Shown here: positions 27,351-36,437 of the stretch, one piece after another
Layout of the letters: each line of letters starts with the position of its first letter
How positions within the stretch are numbered: the stretch's first letter is position 1
NCBI GenBank assembly: GCA_964427855.1
Contig: CAYRVH010000009.1
Location: forward strand, 1-64,000
Source: JAUPKT01 sp964427855
GTDB taxonomy: Bacteria > Desulfobacterota > Desulfomonilia > Desulfomonilales > Desulfomonilaceae
Reading direction: 5' to 3'
DNA: 64,000 nt
The notes under the pieces: generated by a model
What the model saw: only the letters and a program-made list of their open reading frames with translations
What the model was told of the DNA's origin: nothing
Database searches by the model: none
Program-made: the position numbers and the translations under genes

Positions 27351-29146
27351 TCGCGTAGGTGTTCGAGGTCTTTTTTCCCGATGCCGTTGACCGCAAGGAT
27401 GGCTTCATCCGAGGCCTCAAGGAGACGTCTCACGCTGCCAAACGCCTTGAGCAGCGCCTGCTTTTTTTTAGGTCCAATGCCGGGGACTTCGTCTAACCAC
27501 GAAGCATGCATCACTTGCCCCCGCAACTTTGAGTGATAGGCGTGGGCAAAGCGGTGGGCTTCATCTCGCACTTTCATCAGGAAAAGGAGCGCGGGGTCGC
27601 GGGGGCTGCATGCCACGGGGTTTTTCCTATTCGGCAGGTAAAAACAGTCTGATTCGCCCTCGTTCCTCCCCTTGGCAATGGCGACGACAGATATGTGCGC
27701 GCCGTCTTTTATTGTCTTCAAAGCCTGTAGAGCGGCGTTGAGCTGGGATTTGCCTCCATCGATCAACATAAGATTGGGGAGCGGGTCCTTTTCTTGACGC
27801 GCCAACCTCCTCAAGACAACCTGATGAATCATCGCAGGATCATTTTGATCCGTGAATCCAGTGATGCGATATTTGCGATAGGAAGATTTCCGAGGCTTCC
27901 CGTTGGCAAACGAGACTTTCACCCCAACGGGCCTGCTGCCGGCGGTGTTGGAAATATCGTAGGCTTCCACAACCTCCGGCGGACCCGATAAATTAAATTT
28001 TCGCGCAACATTCTGCAGAGCCTCAGCGCTCGATTGTTGCTGTTTCTCCCGCTGATACGCATTATGGGCATTTTTCTGTGCCAGCGCGATGAGCCGAAGG
28101 GCTTGACCTCTGGTACAGACTTTGAGGCATACTCGCCCTCTCCTTACACTGCTGAGCCACGATTCAATCAACTCCTGTTGGTCTATGGGTTCAGAGAGAA
28201 GGATCTCACTGGGGATGACCGACGCGTCGTGGTAGTACTGCCGAATGGCAGAGCTAATTATTTCCATGCGCTCCAACGCTTGGTTCCGAATGACGAATGA
28301 TTCTTCTGAGATAAGATTGCCCCGACGAAAGGAGAGAACCGTCATGATGTAGAGACTAGATTCCGGCTCAATGACCGCAATCACGTCCTGGTCCTTATCA
28401 TGGAAGAAAACTACATTCTGCGCTTCTATGGTTCGCTCCACCGCCACGAGTTGGTCTCTGATGCGGGCGGCCTCTTCAAAACGGAGGCTTGCAGACGCGT
28501 CCTCCATATCTTTCTTCAGTTTAAGGACGAGTTCGTCAGCATTCCCCTGAAGAAACAGGATAGCGCTCCTCACCGCGCGATGGTATTCCTCGGGGCCTAC
28601 TTTCCCGGTGCACGGAGACAGGCATTTTTTCATCTGAAAATTCAGACACGGACGCGTCGCGGTAGAGAACTGACGATTGGTGCACCGGCGCAAAGGGAAG
28701 AGCCGGAGCAGCAAATTGAGGGTTATTCTCGCATCTCTGGCTGAGGTATAAGGACCGAAATAGCGGGCGCCGTCTTTTTTGATTCGCTGCGTCCTGACAA
28801 GCGTCAACCGAGGAAATCGATGGGATTGGTCGAGTCTGAGAGAAAAGAATGACTTGTCGTCCCTCAGGTTCACATTGTAACGGGGACGATGCTCTTTGAT
28901 GAGATTGTTTTCAAGGATTAAAGCCTCTTTTTCCGTTTCGGTGAGTATCGTTCGGATAAAATGGACTCGTTGCACAAGGAATTTCACTGATGGTCTTTCA
29001 TCAGCGCCCTGGACAAAGTAATTCTTGACCCTATTTTTCATATTACCCGCTTTGCCCACGTAGAGGACCGAGCCGTCGGCATCTTCCATCACGTACACGC
29101 CTGGGCTCGTGGGCAGCGCGCTCAGAATTTGTTCGTCTATCGCCAT
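27257..29146 (-). CDS. uvrC: UvrABC excinuclease subunit C
   Basis: A 629-residue nucleotide-excision repair nuclease. The N-terminal GIY-YIG domain is present (SPGVYVMEDADGSVLYVGKA), followed by the Cys-rich part (RPCLNFQMKKCLSPCTG), the UVR motif (KKDMEDASASLRFEEAARIR), the RNase H-like 5' nuclease domain (EAYDISNTAGSRPVGVKVSF, LMLIDGGKSQLNAALQ) and the helix-hairpin-helix C-terminus (WLDEVPGIGPKKKQALLKAF). It cuts both sides of a DNA lesion after UvrA/UvrB loading. After LEHLRDYSH there is an unusual ~27-residue polar tail that overlaps the exported glycosidase-like gene. It stands alone. Confidence 0.96.
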   Translation of the reverse strand: MAIDEQILSALPTSPGVYVMEDADGSVLYVGKAGNMKNRVKNYFVQGADERPSVKFLVQRVHFIRTILTETEKEALILENNLIKEHRPRYNVNLRDDKSFFSLRLDQSHRFPRLTLVRTQRIKKDGARYFGPYTSARDARITLNLLLRLFPLRRCTNRQFSTATRPCLNFQMKKCLSPCTGKVGPEEYHRAVRSAILFLQGNADELVLKLKKDMEDASASLRFEEAARIRDQLVAVERTIEAQNVVFFHDKDQDVIAVIEPESSLYIMTVLSFRRGNLISEESFVIRNQALERMEIISSAIRQYYHDASVIPSEILLSEPIDQQELIESWLSSVRRGRVCLKVCTRGQALRLIALAQKNAHNAYQREKQQQSSAEALQNVARKFNLSGPPEVVEAYDISNTAGSRPVGVKVSFANGKPRKSSYRKYRITGFTDQNDPAMIHQVVLRRLARQEKDPLPNLMLIDGGKSQLNAALQALKTIKDGAHISVVAIAKGRNEGESDCFYLPNRKNPVACSPRDPALLFLMKVRDEAHRFAHAYHSKLRGQVMHASWLDEVPGIGPKKKQALLKAFGSVRRLLEASDEAILAVNGIGKKDLEHLRDYSHTSSADSAGACGTEKGNGTAAPSRVNCT

Positions 29147-29326
29147 TGCCTTGTGTTTCTCAATCGTCTGGATTCATGGGGTTTGTTGCAACGGTGGTGG
29201 ATATCATAGGCGCCGCCAGAATATTGATCATGAGTCTTGTTCCTGTGGTCTTGATCTGATAAAGGTATTATTTGCGCCATGTGGTTTTGTCAACAATACA
29301 GGGGGCAAGATTGCTGGGGTCTGTAG

Positions 29327-29728
29327 ATGAAAAAAAATGAGCAGCGGAAACGAGCAGAAGAGGCGTTCCTCACAGATCGCGGGCGAATCACTAATCGCGA
29401 TCTCGCCTTGCAGTTGGGGGTTCATCCAGCCACAGTCGCGCGTTGGAAGAAAAAGGACGAATGGGATTTGAAGCTCCTGAAAAGCGTTGGCAAATCTGTG
29501 GAGAAAGAGCAGCGCACAGAGAGTTTTCATGAGACCGACCTGCGGCATCTGATTTTGCTTAACGACCGCATTGATTTGTATCTCAAGAAAAGAGAGTTGT
29601 TGCCTTCGGAAATCCTGGAACTTGCTGAAGCCAAGTTTCACATAATGGGCTGCATGAGGATGCTCGAGGCCGATATGAATGAAGATTGGATGGAGAATGG
29701 GGACAACGATGAAAATGGCTTTGACTAG
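29327..29728 (+). CDS. Small helix-turn-helix protein upstream of porGDAB
   Basis: A 133-residue charged protein. Residues ~20-45 (ITNRDLALQLGVHPATVARW) form a clear helix-turn-helix of the kind seen in phage terminase small subunits and small DNA-binding regulators. The rest is helical and acidic, ending DEDWMENGDNDENGF-like. It is not a recognised named regulator. The gap to porG is only 24 bases, so it is probably co-transcribed and could be an autoregulator of the por operon, but that is inference. Confidence 0.65.
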   Translation: MKKNEQRKRAEEAFLTDRGRITNRDLALQLGVHPATVARWKKKDEWDLKLLKSVGKSVEKEQRTESFHETDLRHLILLNDRIDLYLKKRELLPSEILELAEAKFHIMGCMRMLEADMNEDWMENGDNDENGFD

Positions 29729-29752
29729 CCCCAATCGAGGAGAGCAGTGGTC

Positions 29753-30301
29753 ATGATAGAAATGAGATTTCACGGGAGAGGCGGACAGGGAGCGGTCACA
29801 TCGGCAGAGCTCGTGGCCCAGGCGGCAATAGACAAGGGGAAGTACGCTCTTGCATTTCCTAGTTTTGGACCAGAGCGGAGAGGGGCGCCGGTGGTGGCTT
29901 TCGCTCGGGTGGATGACGCCAAAGTTCGTTTGCGCTACAAGGTGTACAATCCTGACGCCGTCATTGTCCTCGACCCATCGCTCCTGGAGATTGCGAATCC
30001 CACTGAGGGCATTCGAGCAGAGGGCGTACTCATCATCAACACGTCGTACAGTCCAAAAGCTGTGAGGGAACAGCTGTCTTATCGGGGCAAGCTTGCGTTA
30101 GTGGACGCGAGTACAATAGCGCGGGAGATCATTGGGCTCCCGATCACCAACACCACCATGGTGGGAGCGCTGGTCAAGGCTACGGAGGTGTTGGACATCG
30201 ACGCGCTCCTTGAACCATTCCGACGCAGATTTGGCAAGATCGCGTCAAAAAATATCGATGCCATGAAAAGGGCGTGGGACGAAACAGCAATCTATACCTA
30301 A
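29753..30301 (+). CDS. porG: Pyruvate:ferredoxin oxidoreductase gamma subunit
   Basis: A 182-residue subunit with the family signature MRFHGRGGQGAVTSAELVAQ and PSFGPERRGAPVVAFARVDD. It is the gamma component of four-subunit 2-oxoacid:ferredoxin oxidoreductases, which oxidise pyruvate to acetyl-CoA and CO2 or run in reverse. ATG 29753 is preferred over GTG 29747 because of the spacing from gaggaga. The gene order gamma-delta-alpha-beta on this strand is the classic Por arrangement. A hairpin separates it from porD. Confidence 0.93.
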   Translation: MIEMRFHGRGGQGAVTSAELVAQAAIDKGKYALAFPSFGPERRGAPVVAFARVDDAKVRLRYKVYNPDAVIVLDPSLLEIANPTEGIRAEGVLIINTSYSPKAVREQLSYRGKLALVDASTIAREIIGLPITNTTMVGALVKATEVLDIDALLEPFRRRFGKIASKNIDAMKRAWDETAIYT

Positions 30302-30319
30302 CAGAGAATTTGCACACCT

Positions 30320-30337
30320 AAACCCCAAAGGGGTTTT
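30320..30337 (+). terminator. Short hairpin followed by T tract between porG and porD
   Basis: AAACCCC, a three-base loop and GGGGTTT form a perfect 7-bp stem ending in TTTT. It lies inside the por operon. It could be a weak intrinsic terminator that lowers expression of downstream genes, or an mRNA processing or stability element. The short GC part of the stem makes strong termination unlikely. Confidence 0.45.
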
Positions 30338-30360
30338 CTGATCAAATAACGGAGGACACC

Positions 30361-30657
30361 GTGGCCAAACCAATGGATCAGATAAAATGGCAAGAAATAG
30401 AGCCGGGCGGCGCGATCATCGAACCGGGGAATGCGTCGTGCTACCCGACGGGCACCTGGCGTTCCCAAAGACCCGTCTGCGACACCGAAAAGTGCATTAG
30501 ATGCTGGCGCTGCTACATTATGTGTCCCGACGCTGCCATCGCCCCTGATTACGAAAATAATGTGTTCACATGGAACTATAACTACTGCAAAGGGTGCGGG
30601 ATATGTGCGTATGAATGTCCGGCGTCGGCGATCACCATGGGAGAGGAGGGGAACTAA
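30361..30657 (+). CDS. porD: Pyruvate:ferredoxin oxidoreductase delta subunit (2[4Fe-4S] ferredoxin)
   Basis: A 98-residue ferredoxin-like subunit with two [4Fe-4S] motifs, CIRCWRCYIMCPDAAI and CKGCGICAYECPASAI, after the Por-specific N-terminal part (GNASCYPTGTWRSQRPVC). It carries electrons from the catalytic beta subunit to ferredoxin. It starts with GTG at 30361 behind a strong ggagg. Its TAA overlaps the ATG of porA (TAATG), so the two are translationally coupled. Confidence 0.93.
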   Translation: MAKPMDQIKWQEIEPGGAIIEPGNASCYPTGTWRSQRPVCDTEKCIRCWRCYIMCPDAAIAPDYENNVFTWNYNYCKGCGICAYECPASAITMGEEGN

Positions 30658-31820
30658 TGGTACAGAGAGTTGGCATGGAAGTATCGATTGCGGCGGCCGA
30701 GGCCGTCGGACTGTGCGATGTGGACGTGGTCGCAGCCTATCCCATTACGCCCCAAACGCACGTCGTTGAGCACCTCTCTGAGCTCGTCGCCGAAGGAAAA
30801 CTCGACGCGGAATTCGTGCCGGTTGAATCCGAGCATTCCGCCATGAGCGTGTGCTGCGGCGCTGCAGCCGCCGGCGCCAGAACGTTCACCGCAACGGCGG
30901 CGCAAGGACTCGCGCTCATGTCGGAAATCGTTTTCATTACTTCATCCATGAGATTGCCGGTGGTGATGTTTCTCGCCAACAGGGCGTTGAGTGCACCGCT
31001 TTCGATTTGGAACGATCATTCGGATACGATGATGGTGCGCGACTGCGGCTGGATTCAAGTATTTTGTGAAAACGGCCAGGAGGTTTATGATTCCATCTTT
31101 CACGCGTATCGCGTGGCTGAAGACCCTTCGGTATCGCTGCCGGTGATGATCAATGTGGACGGCTTCTCTCTCACTCACGTCATCGAGCCCATAGAATTTT
31201 GGACTCCAGAGATGGTGACGCAGTACCTTCCACCCTTTAAGCCTCTTCACACCTTGCACCCTGACAAAGTGGTCACCTTCGGCGCATTCGGTATGCCCGA
31301 AATTTTTGCAGAGCAACGGATGGCGCATGAGCAGGCTATGCGTGGATCGTTCGGCGTGATCACCAAGGCGTGGGAAGAGCTGGCAGTGCTCACGGGAAGA
31401 CAATATTCCCCGCTCGAAGAATACAGGACACAGGACGCTGATACGCTTATCGTGGGTATGGGCTCTCTCTGTGAGACCGCTTCACTTGCGGTGGACATGC
31501 TCCGAGACGCGGGGAAAAAGGTGGGGCTCCTCAAGATTCGATTGTGGCGGCCGCTTCCAGTGCAGGCGCTTACGCAGGCGTTGGGGGGCGCCAAGGAGGT
31601 ACTTGTCATTGACCGATGCGTCGCCCCGGGCGCTGCGAACATGCCGGTCACGTCAGAATTGCGCGCCTTGATGTATCACGAGCCCAAGCGACCCAATATC
31701 CGATGCATGGTAGCGGGTCTCGGAGGCAGAGATGTCACCGCAGAGGACATTGTGGCCATGCTCGAAACCGCTCAGAAAGACCAGATAACGGACTACCGGC
31801 TTTACGGCGTGCGCTCCTAG
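30657..31820 (+). CDS. porA: Pyruvate:ferredoxin oxidoreductase alpha subunit
   Basis: A 387-residue subunit of the 2-oxoacid:ferredoxin oxidoreductase. The N-terminal pyrimidine-binding domain (VVAAYPITPQTHVVEHLSEL, FVPVESEHSAMSVCCGAAAA, ARTFTATAAQGLALMSEIVF) binds pyruvate and the TPP pyrimidine. The SAPLSIWNDHSDTM loop and the C-terminal transketolase-like domain (LLKIRLWRPLPVQAL) follow. The start at 30657 is fixed by coupling to porD; upstream ORF codons are a frame artefact. Sequence style favours pyruvate over branched or 2-oxoglutarate substrates, though the substrate is not proven. Confidence 0.93.
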   Translation: MVQRVGMEVSIAAAEAVGLCDVDVVAAYPITPQTHVVEHLSELVAEGKLDAEFVPVESEHSAMSVCCGAAAAGARTFTATAAQGLALMSEIVFITSSMRLPVVMFLANRALSAPLSIWNDHSDTMMVRDCGWIQVFCENGQEVYDSIFHAYRVAEDPSVSLPVMINVDGFSLTHVIEPIEFWTPEMVTQYLPPFKPLHTLHPDKVVTFGAFGMPEIFAEQRMAHEQAMRGSFGVITKAWEELAVLTGRQYSPLEEYRTQDADTLIVGMGSLCETASLAVDMLRDAGKKVGLLKIRLWRPLPVQALTQALGGAKEVLVIDRCVAPGAANMPVTSELRALMYHEPKRPNIRCMVAGLGGRDVTAEDIVAMLETAQKDQITDYRLYGVRS

Positions 31821-31846
31821 CGCCCGAGACTTCAGGGAGAAAAACA

Positions 31847-32809
31847 ATGGCGGAAGCAGCAAAACAAAAGATCATAAGGCCTTTGAAGAACTTTCCTCTC
31901 GAGGAGTACATCAACTCAGGCCATCGCGCGTGTCAGGGATGCGCTGAGGTATTGGCCGTACGCCACACTCTCAAAGCTATCGGCCCAGATATCGTGATGG
32001 CAATGGCAACGGGCTGTATGGAGATTATCTCGTCGCCGTACCCCCTCACCTCTTGGAACATTCCTTGGATACATGTGGCCTTCGAAAACGCAGCCGCGGT
32101 AGCCTCGGGCGTAGAATCCGGCATGAAAGCCCTCAGGAGAAAGGGCCGCATCCCGGACAAAGACGTCACGGTATTGGCCATGGGCGGCGACGGAGGAACA
32201 AGCGACATCGGCCTGCAGGCCTTGTCGGGAATGCTGGAGAGAGGGCACCGGGTGATTTACGTGTGCGTGGACAACGAAGCATACATGAACACAGGCATCC
32301 AGCGGTCTTCCTCAACCCCCTTCGGCGCATCGACTACGACGTCTCCTGCTGGTCGGGTTCATCCAGCTGGACAGATGACATGGAAAAAAGATATGACGGC
32401 AATTGCGGCCGCTCATGGGATCCCCTATGCCGCCACCGCGTGCCCGAGCTTTTATAACGACCTGATCACAAAAGTCCAGAAGGCAAAGAAGTGCAACGGC
32501 CCAGCGTACATCCATATTCTATCGGTTTGTCCAACCGGCTGGCGCATACCGCCTCACAAAGCCATTGAATATGGCAAGCTGGCCGTGGATACTGGGATTT
32601 TCCCCCTTTATGAGGTGGAGAATGGGGTGTGGAAGCTGAACCGAAAACCCAAGCAGCTCAAACCAGTGGCGGACTATTTCAAAGGGCAAGGCCGGTACCG
32701 CCACCTAGACGAGAAGCTCACGGCGTACATTCAAGATCGCGTGAATGAACGATGGGCAAAATTGCTTGCCCAGTGCGGCGTCCCTATCGATGAAGAACAG
32801 CCTGCATAA
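31847..32809 (+). CDS. porB: Pyruvate:ferredoxin oxidoreductase beta subunit (TPP-binding)
   Basis: A 320-residue catalytic subunit. The TPP-Mg2+ motif is AMGGDGGTSDIGLQALSGML, ending in VCVDNEAYMNTG. Cys residues expected to bind a [4Fe-4S] cluster are in GHRACQGCAE, MATGCMEI and SVCPTGWRI. With PorA it forms the active site that decarboxylates pyruvate. I start it at ATG 31847, 26 bases after porA, preceded by agggaga; the longer upstream reading frame overlaps porA and is not family-like. It is the last gene of the por operon. Confidence 0.93.
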   Translation: MAEAAKQKIIRPLKNFPLEEYINSGHRACQGCAEVLAVRHTLKAIGPDIVMAMATGCMEIISSPYPLTSWNIPWIHVAFENAAAVASGVESGMKALRRKGRIPDKDVTVLAMGGDGGTSDIGLQALSGMLERGHRVIYVCVDNEAYMNTGIQRSSSTPFGASTTTSPAGRVHPAGQMTWKKDMTAIAAAHGIPYAATACPSFYNDLITKVQKAKKCNGPAYIHILSVCPTGWRIPPHKAIEYGKLAVDTGIFPLYEVENGVWKLNRKPKQLKPVADYFKGQGRYRHLDEKLTAYIQDRVNERWAKLLAQCGVPIDEEQPA

Positions 32810-33249
32810 ATCCTTTATTGTGAAAGAAAGAGGACGAATTATACGCGCGTTTTTGGTGAACACCGTTGAACACCGTGGGTTGGCAGCAACGGTCTCTGAG
32901 CTCGATGGACGTGAGCTGAGATTGGTTCGCCGCATGGGGCTCCTTGCAATAATAACAGGACTATCGTTGTGTCCTAAATTTGGCGCGGTTTAAAGCATGT
33001 GATTGAGGATTTTTCTTAAGACGAGAAACTCGGAGACAAGAAGGTTCAAATTTAGTCATTAGTGGGCTACCTGCTATGGAAGCACCCCATGGCAGAGAGC
33101 AGCCAGATGGGATGCGCGCCAAGTAGGTGCGCTAGCCGTACGTCGTTGCGTGTGAGAGACGAAGAGCAATGTCCTGTTTCGTAGCAAATGATTTGTCCGG
33201 TTCATTGAGTCATGTTCACCAAGACTGTCATCGACACGCGGCCAAGGCC
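32810..33249. other. Intergenic stretch downstream of porB
   Basis: No credible gene or RNA found. A short ORF starting inside the 3' end of porB (to 32993) has no ribosome binding site and no recognised content. Confidence 0.5.
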
Positions 33250-33593
33250 GGTTTCCATTGTTTTGGCCATCATTGAGCAGCCTTACCAACATGGCAAGGG
33301 GTGGGGAAAAATTGAATGCCTTCAGCTATGGATTCCGGAATCCTGAATGCGAAATCAGTGGGCAGAGCGCGGGGTTAATTTTTGTAAACTCATTCTCTGC
33401 ACACGCCTCCGATGCAATTCTGAGCCCCCACTGTGGGGCACCCACAGAAGGCACACTGGCGCCGCCGCGGGCCGCCACCCCCAGCCAGGACAAACCACTC
33501 TCAAAAGCTCTTCCTCACTGATTGGTTCGACGCGGAGCCATTACGCCCCCCGGATGGCCCTGGCACAGTATGTGTGGTTAAGGTGTCGTCAAT
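33250..33593 (+). repeat. ~345-bp direct repeat, copy A (right of porB, 3' side of the solute cassette)
   Basis: This stretch aligns along its length with 37429-37774 in the same orientation, roughly 85 percent identical by eye, with only small indels. Shared blocks include ggtggggaaaaattgaat, cctccgatgcaattctgagc, cccacagaaggcacactg, ctcaaaagctcttcctcact and aaggtgtcgtcaat. It flanks the three-gene compatible-solute cassette. The minus strand of copy B keeps a short open frame (EEELLRVWFVLAELAALGG), so the unit could descend from coding DNA, but that frame is broken in copy A. About 310 further bases to 33905 hold nothing recognisable. Confidence 0.8.
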
Positions 33594-33905
33594 TCGGAAA
33601 GGATGGGATACCCTCTTATCAGCTCGGAGTTTCCCCTTTCCATTCGTTATATTTTCCAAAAAACAGGTTCGCGCGGAACGCCTTGTTTTTCAATCATTAT
33701 TCAACAGAGAAACCTTGCTCCAATGCGCAAAAGGATACGTTATGGATCGATGGCGGTTCTCCGTAATTCTCTTCAGACCTTTTGTTCATATTTGCCAAGA
33801 ATAAGTGGTGTCCACTGACCCCGTTTGCTGGTGGCTGCATGAGCCTCTACGAGAATCCTGGTACTGCTTGAAACGATGGCATAGCACCAAGACATCGCTT
33901 GGCTT

Positions 33906-35183
33906 CTAGAGTTCCTCGGCCTCTTTGATAAATGTGGGGGAACATTGTTTGGGGTTATCCCACATGGCTACCAGATAGTCCTTGGCCTCGACAAAAAATG
34001 TTGCTTGTTCTTCTACAAGGTTCTCGGCTTCGATAGACGACATGTCGGCCGATTCGTTTATGAACGATGCGACTCTTCCATAATAGAGCGGCGTCATCAG
34101 GTCAATGAGTCTTCGTCTGTTCGAAGGCCAGTTGTGGTAGGTCCCTGCGAGTTCGTACAAGGTACGCACCCACGTGTCCGTGGGTAGCCTGAATCTGCTT
34201 TCATCCATGGCAGCGGCAGCCCTAAGGGCTTCAAAGCAGTCTTCGCAAAAAATTTCCTTCCAGAGGATCCCAAAGTGGTTCATTCCGGACTTGAAAGACG
34301 CTACTAGTTTATGGAAATTGACCTCGATGGGGTCAGGCTCCTGGAGACTCATCTCGCCGAATACCGGCACCATCTCTGCGCCCGTTATTTTCCTCCAGTG
34401 GTACTCGGTTTCCTCCATTAAGCCGAAAAGAGTTGAAACCACCTGTCGAAACATGGGGCCCAGATGCTGGGAAGGATCCTTTGCGTCGTGAATTTTCCGG
34501 CCCAGATGAGTCTGACAAATTTGAAAGTCGTGGACGATCGCCTGAACGGTCAGCCATATGTCTATTCCAAACTTCGCAACATCTGTTTCCCATACATCCT
34601 GTTCAAGGTAGAAATTGACGAGATTTTGGCTGAAGGCGAAATCGCCTCCTATGGGCTGCCTGATTTTTTTGCCAAAAACAGCCTGGCAGAGGTTGTATAC
34701 AATATTGTTAGTAATAGTCCCGTCGTACTTGAATCTTGTGTAGATGGGGGTGGCAAGATCAAAATGGTGTAAAATGATCGGTTCCAGGAGATTCCTGACC
34801 CACTGGTGAGTGATACTCCGTAGGTCTGAGTCAACGACCATACACGCCTGCGCTTTTAGGTTACGGGCAACCTCAAAAATCATTCGCAGCGCCGTACCTT
34901 TTCCCGGGGTACCCCTGTAAATGCCAACAATTTTTTCTTGCCAAGGTTTCAATTGAAACTCCTTAGCAACGTCCCGGGTATCGTCGGTTGACCCGCCGTC
35001 GGAGACGACGATCACCGTCCTGAGGCCGTGAAAATGCTCGTTCAGACCATGGGACACCATTTTAATGACATGCCCGATGGTCCCCTCGTTGTTGAAAGCC
35101 GGAATCCCTACAACAATATCAGCCTTCTCAAGCTCCTCGAGACGTTTCACGACATAGGGCCGCAAAGCACTGTAGTATTTCAT
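33906..35183 (-). CDS. GT-A glycosyltransferase of the glycerate-solute cassette (MggA/mannosylglycerate synthase-like)
   Basis: A 425-residue GT-A-fold glycosyltransferase. The nucleotide-sugar binding N-terminus is VVGIPAFNNEGTIGHVIKMV, the DxD metal motif is in CMVVDSDLRSIT, and the acceptor-side patterns include RQPIGGDFAFSQNLV and VWETDVAKFGIDIWLTVQAI. It resembles GT2/GT78-type mannosylglycerate or glucosylglycerate synthases. Next to gpgS and a HAD phosphatase it most likely adds a second sugar, as in the Petrotoga mannosylglucosylglycerate route; direct synthesis of a glycosylglycerate is the alternative. It follows gpgS by 24 bases and is the last gene of the cassette. Confidence 0.7.
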   Translation of the reverse strand: MKYYSALRPYVVKRLEELEKADIVVGIPAFNNEGTIGHVIKMVSHGLNEHFHGLRTVIVVSDGGSTDDTRDVAKEFQLKPWQEKIVGIYRGTPGKGTALRMIFEVARNLKAQACMVVDSDLRSITHQWVRNLLEPIILHHFDLATPIYTRFKYDGTITNNIVYNLCQAVFGKKIRQPIGGDFAFSQNLVNFYLEQDVWETDVAKFGIDIWLTVQAIVHDFQICQTHLGRKIHDAKDPSQHLGPMFRQVVSTLFGLMEETEYHWRKITGAEMVPVFGEMSLQEPDPIEVNFHKLVASFKSGMNHFGILWKEIFCEDCFEALRAAAAMDESRFRLPTDTWVRTLYELAGTYHNWPSNRRRLIDLMTPLYYGRVASFINESADMSSIEAENLVEEQATFFVEAKDYLVAMWDNPKQCSPTFIKEAEEL

Positions 35184-35207
35184 CCCGCAACTCCTATTTT
35201 GTTTGCG

Positions 35208-36437
35208 TCATGAGAAAGCGCCCCTGTTGTCATTGTCTATCGCAGCAACCAGTTTTTCGGCAATATCAGGGATTGCGGAGAAAACCCTGTTCCAGTTCGG
35301 AATGAGAGGTAAGCCGAGAGGATCTTCTCTTATGGAATTCCCAGCCGCCCTGATTGCCTCGGCGAAGGTGTCGATGGCCGTGGCTTCCTCGTGTCGGTCG
35401 TAATTGAGTTCATTGATAAGAGCATCTGCGTGATACATCGCCATGAGATCTTGGGCCTCTCTCAGATATGTTGCCTTCAACGTGTTGAAGAACCCATCCG
35501 AGAGAACCACCCCGCTCGAACAAAGTACTCGGAATATGGTTGCACACACATCTATGGCCATCTTGTTAAGGCCTCTCCTGGGGTCATCCTGGGAGAGTTC
35601 CTGATGCTTGTGATCGTAGTTGAGACACAATTCCGCCTGGCAAACCCTATTGAGGGAGCAGTTCCTGAACACTTCGAAGAGCACTCCGACTTCCAGTCCC
35701 CAATCGGCAGGGATGCGGTTTACTCGAGCCAGGTCTGCAACCATGGAAAACTCTCCCGAAAGCGGGTATCTAAATGAACAGAAGTAATTGAGCTCCGGCA
35801 GATTACCAAGAATTTTGATGAGGGCCTGGATGAGCGGGGCCACCAGGAGCCGGGTGACACGACCGTGCATCCTGTCACTGACTCTGCAATAGTATCCCTT
35901 GCAGAATAGGTAATCCAGGTTGGGCATCACGGTGGGATAGACCAGTCGGTTCAGAATATTCCTGGTGTACGACACGATATCACAATCGTGAAGCGCTATG
36001 ATGTAAGACTGTCCCTCGGCGACGATGTATCCATAGGCCATCCATGCACTTCTCCCCTTTCCGTGCGGCCCCGCCGAGAGTCCCACTCCTTCGATTTCCT
36101 TGAACAACGATTGGACTCGTTCCCCATCGTTCCAGATAATCCGAACTTTTCGTCCTTCTTTCAGGAGTGGCCGAAAGTATTCGCATGCCCTGTCGAATTC
36201 TTCCGGCGAGGCAGGCCCCAAAGTCACCACGACCTCCCGGAGGTAGTTTACCGACTCCAAGGCGCTCATGATAACCATAAGGGCGGAGCCGTCCATTTCT
36301 GAGACAAGACAAGGAAGCACCAGAGAAATCGGTCTGGTTCGTGAGGCCTCTTCAATTTCTTTCTCTACGTGAAAGATGTTGCGTTCGCCTAGCAAATGAA
36401 GCGTTGTTATGGGTCCTGTTTGTAGAAAATCGCTCAT
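35208..36437 (-). CDS. gpgS: Glucosyl-3-phosphoglycerate synthase (GT81-like)
   Basis: A 409-residue GT-A glycosyltransferase resembling GT81 GpgS proteins: SLVLPCLVSEMDGSALMVIM at the N-terminus, the DxD motif in IIALHDCDIVSYTRNIL, FCKGYYCRVSDRMHGRVTRL, FRYPLSGEFSMVADLARV and the Asp/His-rich YDHKHQELSQDD. It would transfer glucose from a nucleotide donor to 3-phosphoglycerate, giving glucosyl-3-phosphoglycerate, precursor of a compatible solute. The start is set at 36437 because its ATG overlaps the upstream gene's TGA (ATGA). An ORF start at 36488 would overlap the phosphatase gene by 55 bases. Confidence 0.78.
   Translation of the reverse strand: MSDFLQTGPITTLHLLGERNIFHVEKEIEEASRTRPISLVLPCLVSEMDGSALMVIMSALESVNYLREVVVTLGPASPEEFDRACEYFRPLLKEGRKVRIIWNDGERVQSLFKEIEGVGLSAGPHGKGRSAWMAYGYIVAEGQSYIIALHDCDIVSYTRNILNRLVYPTVMPNLDYLFCKGYYCRVSDRMHGRVTRLLVAPLIQALIKILGNLPELNYFCSFRYPLSGEFSMVADLARVNRIPADWGLEVGVLFEVFRNCSLNRVCQAELCLNYDHKHQELSQDDPRRGLNKMAIDVCATIFRVLCSSGVVLSDGFFNTLKATYLREAQDLMAMYHADALINELNYDRHEEATAIDTFAEAIRAAGNSIREDPLGLPLIPNWNRVFSAIPDIAEKLVAAIDNDNRGAFS

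Noticed and set aside
32790..32993. Short ORF overlapping the end of porB
   Set aside because: Starts within porB without a ribosome binding site and has no family features.
33790..33825. Motif like ggtgtccactgacccc, and a similar gtgtcaggtcttttta at about 20758
   Set aside because: Such strings often flank REP-associated transposases or decayed insertion sequences, but no transposase or paired ends were found, so no mobile element is called.
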